Assembly (NCBI GenBank): GCA_020635905.1
Contig: JACJYV010000002.1
Location: 1-64,000 of the forward strand
Reading direction: 5' to 3'
Origin: Bacteroidia bacterium
GTDB taxonomy: Bacteria; Bacteroidota; Bacteroidia; J057; JADKCL01
Length of the DNA stretch: 64,000 nucleotides
Shown here in pieces: positions 1 through 7,633 of this stretch (the stretch's first letter is position 1; every line of letters begins with the position of its first letter). A program made the translations under genes and the position numbers. The notes under the pieces were generated by a model. It had not been told where the DNA came from. It did not search any database and worked only from the letters and a program-made list of their open reading frames with translations.

Positions 1-42
1 GTCGCGAAGTTCAGGTATCCCACAATGCGTTGGTTGGAGGGT

Positions 43-57
43 GCAAAGTTCCCAAAG
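43..57 (-). repeat. CTTTGCGAACTTTGC motif, inverted copy
   Basis: Read on the minus strand this 15-mer is CTTTGGGAACTTTGC. It matches the direct copies at 507-521 and 554-568 at 14 of 15 positions but in opposite orientation, so the GxxExxY gene at 93-476 lies between inverted copies. Confidence 0.6.
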
Positions 58-92
58 GTTGGGGGTTAAAGAATCAGATTGAGTTAAATATT

Positions 93-476
93 ATGAATGA
101 AAACGAAATATCTTCCATAGTAATAGGCGCGGCAATCAAGGTCCACAAAACTTTGGGGCCTGGTCTATTGGAAAAAGCATATCAGGAATGTCTTTGCCAT
201 GAATTAATTAAGGCAGGTCTCAAGGTGGAAAAGGAAGTTCCTATGCCTTTGATCTATCAGGAAATTAAGCTTGACCTTGGTTACAGACTGGATTTGCTGG
301 TTGAAAATAAATTAGTGATAGAATTGAAGGCAGTAGAAGAGGTTAATGACACTCATAAAGCTCAGATTCTCACTTATCTAAAATTGGGAGGTTATAAATT
401 AGGGTTATTGCTGAATTTCAATGTAGTTATGCTGAAGGAAGGAATTTTCAGGGTCGTAAATGGTTTGGAAGAATAA
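93..476 (+). CDS. GxxExxY protein (PD-(D/E)XK nuclease-like)
   Basis: This gene encodes about 127 residues of the GxxExxY family (TIGR04256), small proteins that resemble PD-(D/E)XK nucleases; their biological role is not established. The family signature is visible near the N terminus as GPGLLEKAY, followed by a nuclease-like core: GYRLDLLVENKLVIELKAVE holds the D...ExK triad pattern (RLDLLV, then IELK). The C-terminal LTYLKLGGYKLGLLLNFN is also typical. I chose the ATG at 93 because the in-frame ATG at 30 adds 21 residues unlike the family, which usually begins shortly before an NEIS-type motif. The gene lies between inverted copies of a CTTTGCG-type repeat and overlaps the region from which the TolC gene begins. 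It is likely an accessory or mobile cassette; function in this cell is unknown. Confidence 0.9.
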   Translation: MNENEISSIVIGAAIKVHKTLGPGLLEKAYQECLCHELIKAGLKVEKEVPMPLIYQEIKLDLGYRLDLLVENKLVIELKAVEEVNDTHKAQILTYLKLGGYKLGLLLNFNVVMLKEGIFRVVNGLEE

Positions 477-506
477 AAAAAGAATGATGAAAAACTCACG
501 CTACAG

Positions 507-568
507 CTTTGCGAACTTTGCCATTCAGTGCCCACCTATGCGGGCCCTAAAATCTTTGCGAACTTTGC
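507..568 (+). repeat. Direct repeat of CTTTGCGAACTTTGC (507-521 and 554-568)
   Basis: Two perfect 15-bp copies lie 47 bp apart just before the TolC signal peptide. If translation starts upstream of 554 the repeat is translated as part of the TolC N terminus. Related degenerate copies occur in other intergenic regions of the window (4873-4896, 56945-56973, 59238-59270, 59325-59348). Confidence 0.8.
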
Positions 569-1881
569 GATACAAAAAAGCATGGTCCGGGGTTCTTTTC
601 TGCCTTTTTGCCTTCATCTCCCTGAGCGCCCAGCAACCCCTTTCACTCGCGCAGGCCATTGAAATGGGCCTGGAGAAAAATTTCGACATCCGTCTCGGCG
701 AAGCCCGCACCGACCTCGCGGCCAACAACAACACCTGGGGCGCGGCAGGCCGCTGGCCCTCCATTGGCCTCACCATCAATTCCAACAACCGCGGCTCCAA
801 CGTGGACAACCCCGCCTCCTTCCTCAACGGAAATTTCAGCAACATCAGCGGCACAGGCCGGGTGGACCTCAACTGGACCCTCTTCGAGGGTTTCAAAGTG
901 GGAATTACCAAGGAAAAGCTCGAACAACTCGAACAACTCAGCGAAGGAAATGCGGCCCTGGTGGTCGAAAACTCCCTCCAAGCCATCATCCTGGGCTATT
1001 ACACCGTTTTACTGGAAAAAGAAAGAATGGAGGTTTTTCGCAAAAACCTCAAACTCTCCCGCGACCGCTTCAATTACCTCGACTCCAAACGCGAACTGGG
1101 CAGCGGCACCACCTTCGACCTGCTGCAATTCAAAAATGCCTACCTGAACGATTCCTCTGCCGTCCTGCTGCAAACCCTCAACTACCGCAACAGCCTGCGC
1201 AACCTCAATCTCCTGTTGGGACAGGAGCCTGAAAAAGTCTGGTCCCTGACCCAGACCCTGGAAGCCAACCCCCAAAACTGGGCCCTGAGCAAGCTCCAGG
1301 AGTCCCTGGCCGCCAATAACACCAACCTCAAAAACCAGTACCTCAACCTGGAAATCCTCCAGAAAGACATTGACATCGCCAAAACCAGCCTGTATCCCAG
1401 GCTGGACATGAACCTGGGCTCTTCCTATACGCCCAACCGTTTTTACCGGGCCGACCTTGGCGCCATCATTGGTAAAACCTTCGATTATTACGCCAATTTC
1501 ACCCTCAGTTACACCCTGTTCAATGGCGGAAATATCAAGCGCAACATTGAAAGCACCCGCCTCAACCAACGGTTGGGCCAGCTCACCATCCAGCAGATGA
1601 AATTCTCGCTCAACAGCCAACTGGTGAGCATTTACGAATTGTATGGCACCCGCAAACAACTGCTTGGTCTCAGCGCAGCCTCCCTCGAAACCGCGGCCCT
1701 GAACCTCGAAATGGCCGAGGACAAATTCAAACTGGGATTGATCAATTCATTTGATTACCGCGACATCCAGCGGGCCCACCTCGCCGCAGCCCTGCTGCGG
1801 CTCGAAGCCATCTACAGCCTCAAAGATGCTGAAGTGCAAATTCTCCGCCTGACAGGCGGCATTCTGGACGTAAAAGAATAG
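538..1881 (+). CDS. TolC family outer membrane efflux protein
   Basis: The product is an outer-membrane TolC-type channel, the exit duct of tripartite efflux pumps. About 447 residues from the ATG at 538, within the usual family length. A signal peptide with hydrophobic core VLFCLFAFISLSA is followed by the mature start at QQPLSLAQAIEMGLEKN, the typical TolC opening. Two long alpha-helical repeats follow, and the second half has the EMAEDKFKLGLINSFDY stretch conserved in the family. In-frame ATGs at 460, 484 and 487 exist, but the peptide they add is largely encoded by the CTTTGCG repeat, so 538 is the most reasonable start, with low certainty. No membrane-fusion or inner-membrane pump gene is present in the window; such partners could lie left of position 1. 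Confidence 0.9.
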   Translation: MRALKSLRTLRYKKAWSGVLFCLFAFISLSAQQPLSLAQAIEMGLEKNFDIRLGEARTDLAANNNTWGAAGRWPSIGLTINSNNRGSNVDNPASFLNGNFSNISGTGRVDLNWTLFEGFKVGITKEKLEQLEQLSEGNAALVVENSLQAIILGYYTVLLEKERMEVFRKNLKLSRDRFNYLDSKRELGSGTTFDLLQFKNAYLNDSSAVLLQTLNYRNSLRNLNLLLGQEPEKVWSLTQTLEANPQNWALSKLQESLAANNTNLKNQYLNLEILQKDIDIAKTSLYPRLDMNLGSSYTPNRFYRADLGAIIGKTFDYYANFTLSYTLFNGGNIKRNIESTRLNQRLGQLTIQQMKFSLNSQLVSIYELYGTRKQLLGLSAASLETAALNLEMAEDKFKLGLINSFDYRDIQRAHLAAALLRLEAIYSLKDAEVQILRLTGGILDVKE

Positions 1882-2036
1882 TAAAACAATTCTGGCTTAT
1901 GTTTGGGCTTCCTGAAGCCAACTAACTTTCTAAATCAATCCAGAGGATTGAAGCCGCAAAGCGGGGATATTTTTTGGCGAAGCCAACCAGGGTGGGGTGG
2001 ACTTGCCAAAACCAGGGGGCGGCATTGAGCGAGGGG

Positions 2037-2055
2037 TCCCGGATAGCTATCGGGA
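2037..2055. repeat. TCCCG(g)ATAGCTATCGGGA palindrome
   Basis: A 19-bp palindrome with one extra G, in a GC-rich segment. Palindromes of the type CCCGATAGCTATCGGG are, from my recollection, dispersed in many Bacteroidota genomes; only this copy is visible here. Confidence 0.6.
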
Positions 2056-2250
2056 GGGCGGCTGGGGGCCTTGTGTGCTGGGTCAGTGGTGTGAGGGGGC
2101 AGGGTTTAGGTTTTGGCGCTTTTTGCTTCTTTTTCTAACAAATCGACCAAAGGGAGATTCACGAGTACCTTTGAAAAACAATAAACCTACGAGTAAAGAA
2201 GGCCCGCCCGGCCAGGGCGCCCCAAAAATTAACCAACAAATTCAAATTTT

Positions 2251-2268
2251 GCGACAACAAGTTGTCGC
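2251..2268. repeat. Perfect inverted repeat GCGACAAC-AA-GTTGTCGC
   Basis: Eight-bp perfect stem with a 2-nt loop, no T run on either side. Could be a protein-binding site or a dispersed palindrome; role unknown. Confidence 0.7.
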
Positions 2269-2326
2269 TAACACAATCCTAAGGGCCCTATAGTACAGAC
2301 AGTGCATGCATTGTCTCCTTTCCCCC

Positions 2327-2899
2327 CTACCCCTTCCTGGCCACTGCAATCGCATCCAGCTCCTCATAAAAAGCCTGCCCGTACCTGCGAACCAACGAAT
2401 CCTTCAGGAAACGATACACGGGCACCTTCAACTGACTACCCAGCGCACAGGCCGGGTCACAAATATCCCAGCGATGATAATTGAGGGCCTCTACCCCATG
2501 CCCCAGGTTTACAACCCGGATAGGATACAACTGGCAGGAAATTGGTTTGCGAAAACTGATTTTGCCATCCGCCCAGGCCTTTTCGATCCCACAAGTCGCC
2601 ACCCCGTTCTCAAAAACCGTGTAAACACATTCCTTTCCCTGAATGATGGGCGTCTCAAAATCGCCAAAATGAGGGTCTTCGACCCATTTTCCCTTCTTTT
2701 TGATGGTGCGCAGGCCCTTTTCGGGCAGGTAGGGAGCAACCGTTGAAAAAATTTCATCCAGAATCGCTGTTTCCTCCTTCAGCAATGGAGCTCCCGCATC
2801 ACCCTCCACACAACAAGCGCCCTTGCAGGCGTTGAGGTCGCACACAAAATGCTCCTCCAGGAGTTCCTCACTGATAAGAATATCGCCGATCATGATCAT
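2327..2899 (-). CDS. DUF3109 family cysteine-cluster protein
   Basis: The 190-residue product belongs to DUF3109, a Bacteroidota family of unknown function. A cysteine cluster near the N terminus, CDLNACKGACCVEGDAGAPL (about residues 20-39), with later cysteines in KECVYT, TCGIEKA, SCQLYPIRV and DICDPAC, resembles metal or Fe-S ligand sets of the YkgJ-type zinc/iron-chelating families. No signal peptide or membrane segment, so likely cytoplasmic. The ATG at 2899 is followed by a second ATG at 2893. A TAACTTCG element ends four bases before the first ATG, suggesting a leaderless transcript starting at 2899. The amidohydrolase gene ends 31 bp upstream in the same direction, a likely co-expressed neighbour. 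Confidence 0.88.
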   Translation of the reverse strand: MIMIGDILISEELLEEHFVCDLNACKGACCVEGDAGAPLLKEETAILDEIFSTVAPYLPEKGLRTIKKKGKWVEDPHFGDFETPIIQGKECVYTVFENGVATCGIEKAWADGKISFRKPISCQLYPIRVVNLGHGVEALNYHRWDICDPACALGSQLKVPVYRFLKDSLVRRYGQAFYEELDAIAVARKG

Positions 2900-2903
2900 G
2901 GGG

Positions 2904-2911
2904 CGAAGTTA
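2904..2911 (-). promoter_or_regulatory. -7-like element TAACTTCG abutting DUF3109 start
   Basis: TAACTTCG matches the Bacteroidota -7 consensus TAnnTTTG at all but one defined base and lies four bases before the ATG at 2899, the same spacing seen for pth and ispF. No clear -33 element was identified. Confidence 0.35.
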
Positions 2912-2930
2912 GGGAAAATCCGGCAACAAG

Positions 2931-4112
2931 TTACAGCAGGGCCCGCACCGCCGATTTTTCTCCCAGACGCAGTTCCTCCCCTTCCAGACCCGTCAAAAGG
3001 TTCAGTCCCGGGCGTTTACCGGGCAAAAAACTCCCCAAATCCTGTGAAAAGCCCAGGGCCATGGCCCCGTGCAAGGTGGCCCAGGTCAGAATCTCTGCCG
3101 TGGCCAGCCGGGGAAAACACCTTTGCAGGGTCCGCATCTCATCCAGGATAGAAAGCTGGTCATTGGAGGCCAGACTGTCTGTGCCCAGACAGAACCTGAC
3201 CCCTGCATCCAGCAGACCAGGCACATCAGGCAGGGCTTGCTCAATGTACAAATTGGCCTTTACACAAAGGCAATACCAGGGATCGGGATGCAGGGCCATG
3301 GTGGCCCGGGCCTGGGCAGGTTCTGTAAAAGTATTATGCACAAAAATCATCCGCACCCCGTCTTTGACCAAAGGATAAAACACCTCCAGAGAGGCTTTCC
3401 CAGGAGGCATCCAACCCGATAAATCAATGCCCAGGTGGTCATACAGGCCCCTGAGCGGCCCCGTACCTTGTTTGAAAAATTCATCCTCAGCCAAACTCTC
3501 CTGGTTGTGGATACTGGAGAGGCGGGAATGCTTCCCCTCGTACTCCATAATCGCCGAAAATAATTTCGGCGACACAGAATAGGGCGCATGCGGCGCAAAT
3601 CCGGCCGAATTTCCATTCCCCACGGGAACCTCAGCCAGCAAGACCTGCCCTTTTTCCAGCACCATATCAGCCCGCTCAGGTAGCAAACCAATCAGCTCCA
3701 CAAAAGTGTGGTAGCGCAAATTCCCCTCCTCCTTCAGCCCAAACGATTCTGCCAAATTCGAAATATCACCCACTGCCACGATGCCTGCCGCTTTCATCTC
3801 CTGCTCCGCCCGTACCATGGCTGCCCTTCGCTCACCCTCCTCCACCGTAAAACGGGCCGCCATCAGCTTTTGCGCAAACGCAGCCAACCCTGTTCCCCGC
3901 GGAATCATTCCTGCCAGATGAGAAAGCTCCAGGTGACAATGCGCATTCACAAAACCCGGGGCCAGCACTCCTTCCAGCGCAATCGCCTCCGCAGGCACTT
4001 CCTTCACGCTCCGTTCGAGGCGCAGCACCTTGCCCGTCTCATCCAGATGCAAAAGACAATGGGGCTCAAAACCCTGGGGCGTGAAAATCAGATCAGCAGT
4101 AAAAATAGGCAT
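2931..4112 (-). CDS. Amidohydrolase family protein (aminodeoxyfutalosine/SAH deaminase-like)
   Basis: A 393-residue metal-dependent hydrolase of the amidohydrolase superfamily. The metal-binding HxH appears as NAHCHLELSHL near residue 57. Later conserved elements are GFAPHAPYSVS (about 170-180), a metal-ligand histidine in SIHNQES, VHNTFT, and the terminal metal aspartate in LGTDSLASND. The HCHLE and HAPYSVS motifs are those of the chlorohydrolase/S-adenosylhomocysteine deaminase group, which includes aminodeoxyfutalosine deaminase of the futalosine menaquinone pathway. No mqn genes are nearby, so the substrate is not settled. Cytoplasmic. It lies upstream of the DUF3109 gene with a 31-bp gap, probably one transcription unit. 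Confidence 0.85.
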   Translation of the reverse strand: MPIFTADLIFTPQGFEPHCLLHLDETGKVLRLERSVKEVPAEAIALEGVLAPGFVNAHCHLELSHLAGMIPRGTGLAAFAQKLMAARFTVEEGERRAAMVRAEQEMKAAGIVAVGDISNLAESFGLKEEGNLRYHTFVELIGLLPERADMVLEKGQVLLAEVPVGNGNSAGFAPHAPYSVSPKLFSAIMEYEGKHSRLSSIHNQESLAEDEFFKQGTGPLRGLYDHLGIDLSGWMPPGKASLEVFYPLVKDGVRMIFVHNTFTEPAQARATMALHPDPWYCLCVKANLYIEQALPDVPGLLDAGVRFCLGTDSLASNDQLSILDEMRTLQRCFPRLATAEILTWATLHGAMALGFSQDLGSFLPGKRPGLNLLTGLEGEELRLGEKSAVRALL

Positions 4113-4198
4113 AGGGCAAAATCAACCCCCAAAATACGGGCTTTCCTGCTCAATTGAAACCCATTCCTGCCTGCAATTCCATTTCACGCCCCCGGAAA

Positions 4199-4726
4199 TT
4201 ATCCCTGTTTGATAAACTGCGCATCGATCACCAGCCGCACCTTGTCCGAAACCACGATATTTCCCGCCTCAGTTACTGCACTCCAGCTCAAACCAAAATC
4301 CTTGCGATTGATTTCACCCGAAATCTCAAAACCCGCCTTGGTTTGACCGTAAGGGTCCACTGCGATCCCGTTAAAATCCACATCCAGGGTCACTTCCCTG
4401 GTCACCTCGCGGATGGTCAGGTCGCCGGTCAGCTTGTGCCCGTCAAAACCTTTGGATTGAAAAGTAATGGAGGGATACTGGGCTCCATTGAAAAAATCAT
4501 TCGATTTCAGGTGGTTGTCGCGGTCGCTGTTTGCCGTGTTGATCGAGTTTGCGTCAATCGACACCTGAATATTCGCATGCTTAAAATCGTCGCCCTGGCT
4601 GTCCACCGTCGCCTCAAAACGATCAAAATGCCCGCGCACAGTCGAGATCATCATGTGTTTTACCTTAAAAGCCACTTCAGAGTGAGCGGCGTCAATTGCC
4701 CATTTGGTTTTTGTTTGGGTTTCCAT
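4199..4726 (-). CDS. YceI family lipid-binding-like protein
   Basis: The 175-residue product is a YceI-family protein, a lipocalin-like beta barrel that in characterised relatives binds isoprenoid-type lipids. It begins with the family hallmark KWAIDAAHSEVAFKVKHM, then VRGHFDRFEATV, SINTANSDRDNHLKSNDFF, and ends in VSDKVRLVIDAQFIKQ. There is no signal peptide, so this copy appears cytoplasmic, unlike E. coli YceI. The ATG at 4726 is preferred; an upstream in-frame TTG at 4735 adds only three residues. A perfect 14-bp palindrome at 4767-4780, 40 bp upstream of the start, suggests regulation by a dimeric repressor. Confidence 0.93.
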   Translation of the reverse strand: METQTKTKWAIDAAHSEVAFKVKHMMISTVRGHFDRFEATVDSQGDDFKHANIQVSIDANSINTANSDRDNHLKSNDFFNGAQYPSITFQSKGFDGHKLTGDLTIREVTREVTLDVDFNGIAVDPYGQTKAGFEISGEINRKDFGLSWSAVTEAGNIVVSDKVRLVIDAQFIKQG

Positions 4727-4766
4727 AGTGTTCAATTTTAATGGTGAAAAGAGAAAAATGTATTTA

Positions 4767-4780
4767 CATGTTTAAACATG
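4767..4780. promoter_or_regulatory. Candidate operator palindrome upstream of yceI
   Basis: CATGTTTAAACATG is a perfect 14-bp palindrome located 40 bp upstream of the yceI start codon, where a repressor would overlap the promoter. The symmetry fits a dimeric helix-turn-helix regulator; which family is unknown. Confidence 0.5.
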
Positions 4781-4872
4781 AATTTTATGAAAATGTTTCA
4801 ACTTTGTCAAAAATATCCGCAAATAACTGATTACCAAGTAAATAAAACCCCAAGCCAATTGATCTTTGAAAA

Positions 4873-4896
4873 CTTTGTGACCTTTGTGTTAAAAAA
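4873..4896 (+). repeat. CTTTGTG-n-CCTTTGTGTTAAAAAA motif
   Basis: One of several degenerate copies in this window of a CTTTGyG double motif ending in GTT and a short A run. Confidence 0.6.
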
Positions 4897-5094
4897 TATC
4901 ATGGGCAGGTCCCGCACCGCCTTCCGGCCCGGGCGGGTCGGTCCATTGAGGGGTTCCGTACCCTGAAGGGGCACCCGGCCCTCGCAAAAGCAGGCTCAGG
5001 CCGGCCCTCCATGCACCTCCTGCAGCTGCTTCGCAGCACCAACGTAAACAAATGAAATCAGCGAACTTCAAAAACGATGAAGTTCAAAGCAGAG

Positions 5095-5171
5095 GCAGGT
5101 GAAGAAAGCGCAGTTTACTACCGTAAATGAGCATTTATAAATCAGCTCCAACGTAGAGATTTGAAGTTTTT
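5095..5171 (+). repeat. 77-bp direct repeat, copy A
   Basis: Aligns without gaps to 5237-5313 with 8 mismatches. Contains two small hairpins, TTTAC-TACC-GTAAA and AAATG-AG-CATTT. The outer ends of this copy lack the terminal inverted repeats seen around copy B. Confidence 0.85.
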
Positions 5172-5198
5172 CCTGTCGTTAACTATTCCAATTGAATC

Positions 5199-5322
5199 TC
5201 TGGGAACCTCTAAAAACAAAGAAGATCAAGGCGGACGCAGGTGAAGAAAGCGGAGTTTACTACCGTAAATGAGCATTTCTGAACCAAGTCCAACGCAGAG
5301 ATTCGAAGTTTTTAGAGGTGAC
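5199..5322 (+). repeat. REP/MITE-like element, copy B, with terminal inverted repeats
   Basis: The left end GGGAACCTCTAAAAAC (about 5201-5216) is matched in reverse complement by the right end GTTTTTAGAGGTGACC (about 5308-5323), 14 of 16 positions. Between them is the 77-bp repeat unit (5237-5313). The element is about 120 bp, non-coding, and its right end touches the stop codon of lysA. Confidence 0.65.
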
Positions 5323-6525
5323 CTACAATACAACTACCTGGTTCTTCAGCAAATCCTCCAGCGATTCCCGCTTACGAATCAGATGATCCTGCCCTTCGTG
5401 CAGCAGCACCTCCGCTGGCCGGGGCCGCGAATTATAATTACTGGCCATCTCCATCCCATAGGCCCCCGCATTGCGGAAAGCCAGAATATCCCCTTCCCGC
5501 ACCTCTTTCAGGCTGCGGTCCCAACCAAAAGTATCTGTCTCACAGATATTGCCCACCACGGTGTAGATACGGTCAATCCCTTCGGGATTGGACAGATTCT
5601 CGATGTGGTGATACGCATCGTACATCATGGGACGGATCAGGTGATTGAAACCCGAATCCACACCCGCAAAAACCGTGGCCGTGGTGGTTTTGATCACGTT
5701 AACCTTGGTCAGGAAGGTGCCCGCCTCAGAAACCAGAAATTTGCCCGGCTCAAACCAAAGCTCCAGATCCCGGCCATACTGACGGCAAAATTCATTGAAC
5801 GAACCCGACAATTCCCGTCCCAGACTTTCGATATTGGTGGAATGCCCGCCCGGCTCGTAGGGCACCTTGAAGCCCGATCCCAGGTCCAGAAATTTCAGGT
5901 CGTCAAATTTGGAAGCCACATCATACAGGATTTCCACCCCCCGCAGGAACACCTCCACGTCCAGAATCTCTGAACCTGTGTGCATGTGCAGTCCCTGCAC
6001 CCTGATGCCTGTGGACTTGATCACCCGTTCGAGGTGCCGCATCTGGTAGATGCTGATTCCAAATTTGGAATCAATGTGCCCGGTGGAAATTTTATAATTT
6101 CCGCCCGCCATGATGTGCGGATTGAGCCGCACACAGACCGGCACAGAGTTTCCGTACCTGTGCCCAAACTGCTCCAGAATGGAGATATTGTCAATATTGA
6201 TATTGACTCCCAGAGCTACCGCAGAGGCAATTTCCTCAATCGACACACAATTGGGGGTAAAAATGATGTCTTTGGGCTTAAAGCCTGCCTTCAAACCTAG
6301 TTCCACTTCATTCACCGAAACCGTATCCAGCCCCGAACCCATGGAGTGCAGCAGCTTGAGGATATTGAGGTTGGTGAGCGCCTTGCAGGCATACATAAAA
6401 CGGGCGCGGGTACCTGAAAACGCCTGGCTCAGGCGCTCGTACTGCCTCCTGATCACGGCCGAGTCGTACAGATACAGCGGGGTGCCGTACTTCTGGGCCA
6501 ATTCCGGGAAATTATACTCTGACAT
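5323..6525 (-). CDS. lysA: Diaminopimelate decarboxylase
   Basis: LysA converts meso-diaminopimelate to L-lysine and CO2, the last step of lysine synthesis, with pyridoxal phosphate. The 400-residue product has the PLP lysine in YACKALTN (about residue 41), HMHTGSEI, the phosphate-binding glycine loop LDLGSGFKVPY, EPGKFLV, and CETDTFGWDR near the C terminus, in the order of fold-III decarboxylases. I chose the ATG at 6525 (MSEYNFPELAQKYGTPLY) because the upstream 25 in-frame residues are unlike the family and run into a repeat element. The gene stands alone, flanked by copies of the same REP-like element (copy B downstream, copy C upstream). No lysine riboswitch was seen. Confidence 0.95.
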   Translation of the reverse strand: MSEYNFPELAQKYGTPLYLYDSAVIRRQYERLSQAFSGTRARFMYACKALTNLNILKLLHSMGSGLDTVSVNEVELGLKAGFKPKDIIFTPNCVSIEEIASAVALGVNINIDNISILEQFGHRYGNSVPVCVRLNPHIMAGGNYKISTGHIDSKFGISIYQMRHLERVIKSTGIRVQGLHMHTGSEILDVEVFLRGVEILYDVASKFDDLKFLDLGSGFKVPYEPGGHSTNIESLGRELSGSFNEFCRQYGRDLELWFEPGKFLVSEAGTFLTKVNVIKTTTATVFAGVDSGFNHLIRPMMYDAYHHIENLSNPEGIDRIYTVVGNICETDTFGWDRSLKEVREGDILAFRNAGAYGMEMASNYNSRPRPAEVLLHEGQDHLIRKRESLEDLLKNQVVVL

Positions 6526-6540
6526 GCGGGTTAAGTTTAG

Positions 6541-6652
6541 GGGAATTCTGAAAAGGCTGAAAATAGAGGAGGAGGGTAGCCAAGAAAGCGGAGCGGGCAT
6601 GCATTTCTAAACCAGGTCCAGCCATGAGATTAACAGTTTTCAGAGGTTCCCG
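6541..6652 (+). repeat. REP/MITE-like element, copy C (internally deleted)
   Basis: Shares AAGAAAGCGGAG, GCATTTCT, AACCAGGTCCA-like and GTTTTCAGAGGTTCCC segments with copy B in the same order, but the TTTACTACCGTAAATGA part is missing. Its ends, GGGAATTCTGAAAA on the left and TTTTCAGAGGTTCCC on the right, form a degenerate inverted repeat. Confidence 0.6.
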
Positions 6653-6654
6653 TT

Positions 6655-6685
6655 AAAAAAAAGGGCGGACTCATCATCCACCCTT
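6655..6685 (-). terminator. Intrinsic terminator of the atp operon
   Basis: On the minus strand, stem AAGGGTGGA / TCCGCCCTT (one G-U pair) with a 7-nt loop is followed by six further T. It lies 22 bp after the atpG stop codon. Confidence 0.85.
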
Positions 6686-6706
6686 CTGTTGTTTCTGTCA
6701 TTAAGA

Positions 6707-7600
6707 TCAACCACCAGATGCGAGGGCTTCAGCACCGGCCACGATCTCAAGGATCTCCGTGGTGATGGCAGCCTGACGGGCGCGGTTGTATTTAAGCTTC
6801 AGATCGCGCAGCAATTCTGCTGCGTTCTCCGTGGCGTTGTCCATGGCGGTCATACGTGCTCCCTGCTCACCTGCATTCGATTCCAAAACAGCCTTAAAAA
6901 GCTGTATTTTCAGACTTTTGGGAATGAGATCAGAAAGGATTTCGCCTTGGGCAGGTTCGAAAATGTAGTCGGCATTATGGCCGGATTTTCCACCTTCGGC
7001 TTCGGCCTTCAGGGGCAGATAATTTTCCAGGGTCCGGCTTTGCACCACAGCGTTCTTGAACTCATTGAAGATCAGGTCCACCTTGTCCCAGCGGCCTTCT
7101 GCAAAACCGTCCATCACCATCTGTGCTACTTCAGCCACGTCTTCAAACTCCACCGTTTTGCCGAAAACATCATACTGTTTTCCGCCCACGATGTTGTAAT
7201 TGCGACGCTTGAAAAATTCAAAGGCCTTTTTACCCATGAACAGCATCTCAAGATTTCCAGCTTCATATTGAGCTTTGTAATTCTCTTCAATGGTATTCAG
7301 GGCAAATTTGATCAGGTTTCCGTTGAAGCCGCCGCACAGGCCGCGGTTGGAGGTTACCACGATCAGCAAAACCTTATTTACTTCTCTGACCTGGGCAAAC
7401 GGGCTGTCAATGGGCTCGCTCACATTGGAGCTGATATCGTCCATGATCTCCTGCAGCTTGCGGGCATAAGGACGCATCCGGATAATGGCATCCTGAGCAC
7501 GGCGCAGCTTGGAAGCCGCCACCATTTTCATGGCCCGCGTCATTTGCTGGGTGGTCATTACCGACTTGATCCGGCCACGTATTTCCTTGAGATTAGCCAT
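6707..7600 (-). CDS. atpG: ATP synthase F1 subunit gamma
   Basis: AtpG is the central rotor shaft of F1, coupling c-ring rotation to catalysis in the alpha/beta hexamer. The 297-residue product starts MANLKEIRGRIKSV, ends in the conserved helix RQAAITTEILEIVAGAEAL, and contains the Rossmann-like middle domain with VTSNRGLCGGFN. It is the last gene of the leftward operon atpB-E-F-H-A-G. An imperfect hairpin lies in the 87-bp gap from atpA. A strong terminator follows the stop codon. atpD and atpC (beta, epsilon) are not in this operon or window; in Bacteroidota these are commonly encoded apart. Confidence 0.97.
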   Translation of the reverse strand: MANLKEIRGRIKSVMTTQQMTRAMKMVAASKLRRAQDAIIRMRPYARKLQEIMDDISSNVSEPIDSPFAQVREVNKVLLIVVTSNRGLCGGFNGNLIKFALNTIEENYKAQYEAGNLEMLFMGKKAFEFFKRRNYNIVGGKQYDVFGKTVEFEDVAEVAQMVMDGFAEGRWDKVDLIFNEFKNAVVQSRTLENYLPLKAEAEGGKSGHNADYIFEPAQGEILSDLIPKSLKIQLFKAVLESNAGEQGARMTAMDNATENAAELLRDLKLKYNRARQAAITTEILEIVAGAEALASGG

Positions 7601-7633
7601 TTCTTTTAGCTGTTGGGTTTTAGCAGTTAGGTT

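Larger units (their letters stand above)
1882..2326. other. Intergenic region with three palindromes
   Basis: Convergent space between the TolC gene and the DUF3109 gene. No convincing gene is seen. It contains an interrupted TCCCG-ATAGCTAT-CGGGA palindrome at 2037-2055, a perfect inverted repeat GCGACAAC-AA-GTTGTCGC at 2251-2268, and a near-perfect 18-bp palindrome centred on TGCATGCA at 2297-2314. None has a following T tract, so they are not ordinary intrinsic terminators. Confidence 0.7.
4736..5322. other. Repeat-rich intergenic region between yceI and lysA
   Basis: No gene is supported. From left to right it holds the yceI operator palindrome, a CTTTGTGACCTTTGTGTT motif (4873-4896), a GC-rich hairpin-prone block (about 4903-5042), a perfect hairpin GAACTTCA-AAAACGA-TGAAGTTC (about 5063-5085), and two 77-bp direct repeats (5095-5171 and 5237-5313) at about 90 percent identity. 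Confidence 0.75.

Noticed and set aside
4903..5042. GC-rich block with CCCGGGCGGGTC and GCTGC-TTC-GCAGC as a possible RNA gene
   Set aside because: Several short hairpins but no overall fold, promoter or family resemblance; treated as repeat-rich intergenic DNA.
5323..6600. Lysine riboswitch or attenuator upstream of lysA
   Set aside because: The region upstream of lysA is occupied by REP-like copy C and the atp terminator; no lysine-riboswitch-like core was recognised.
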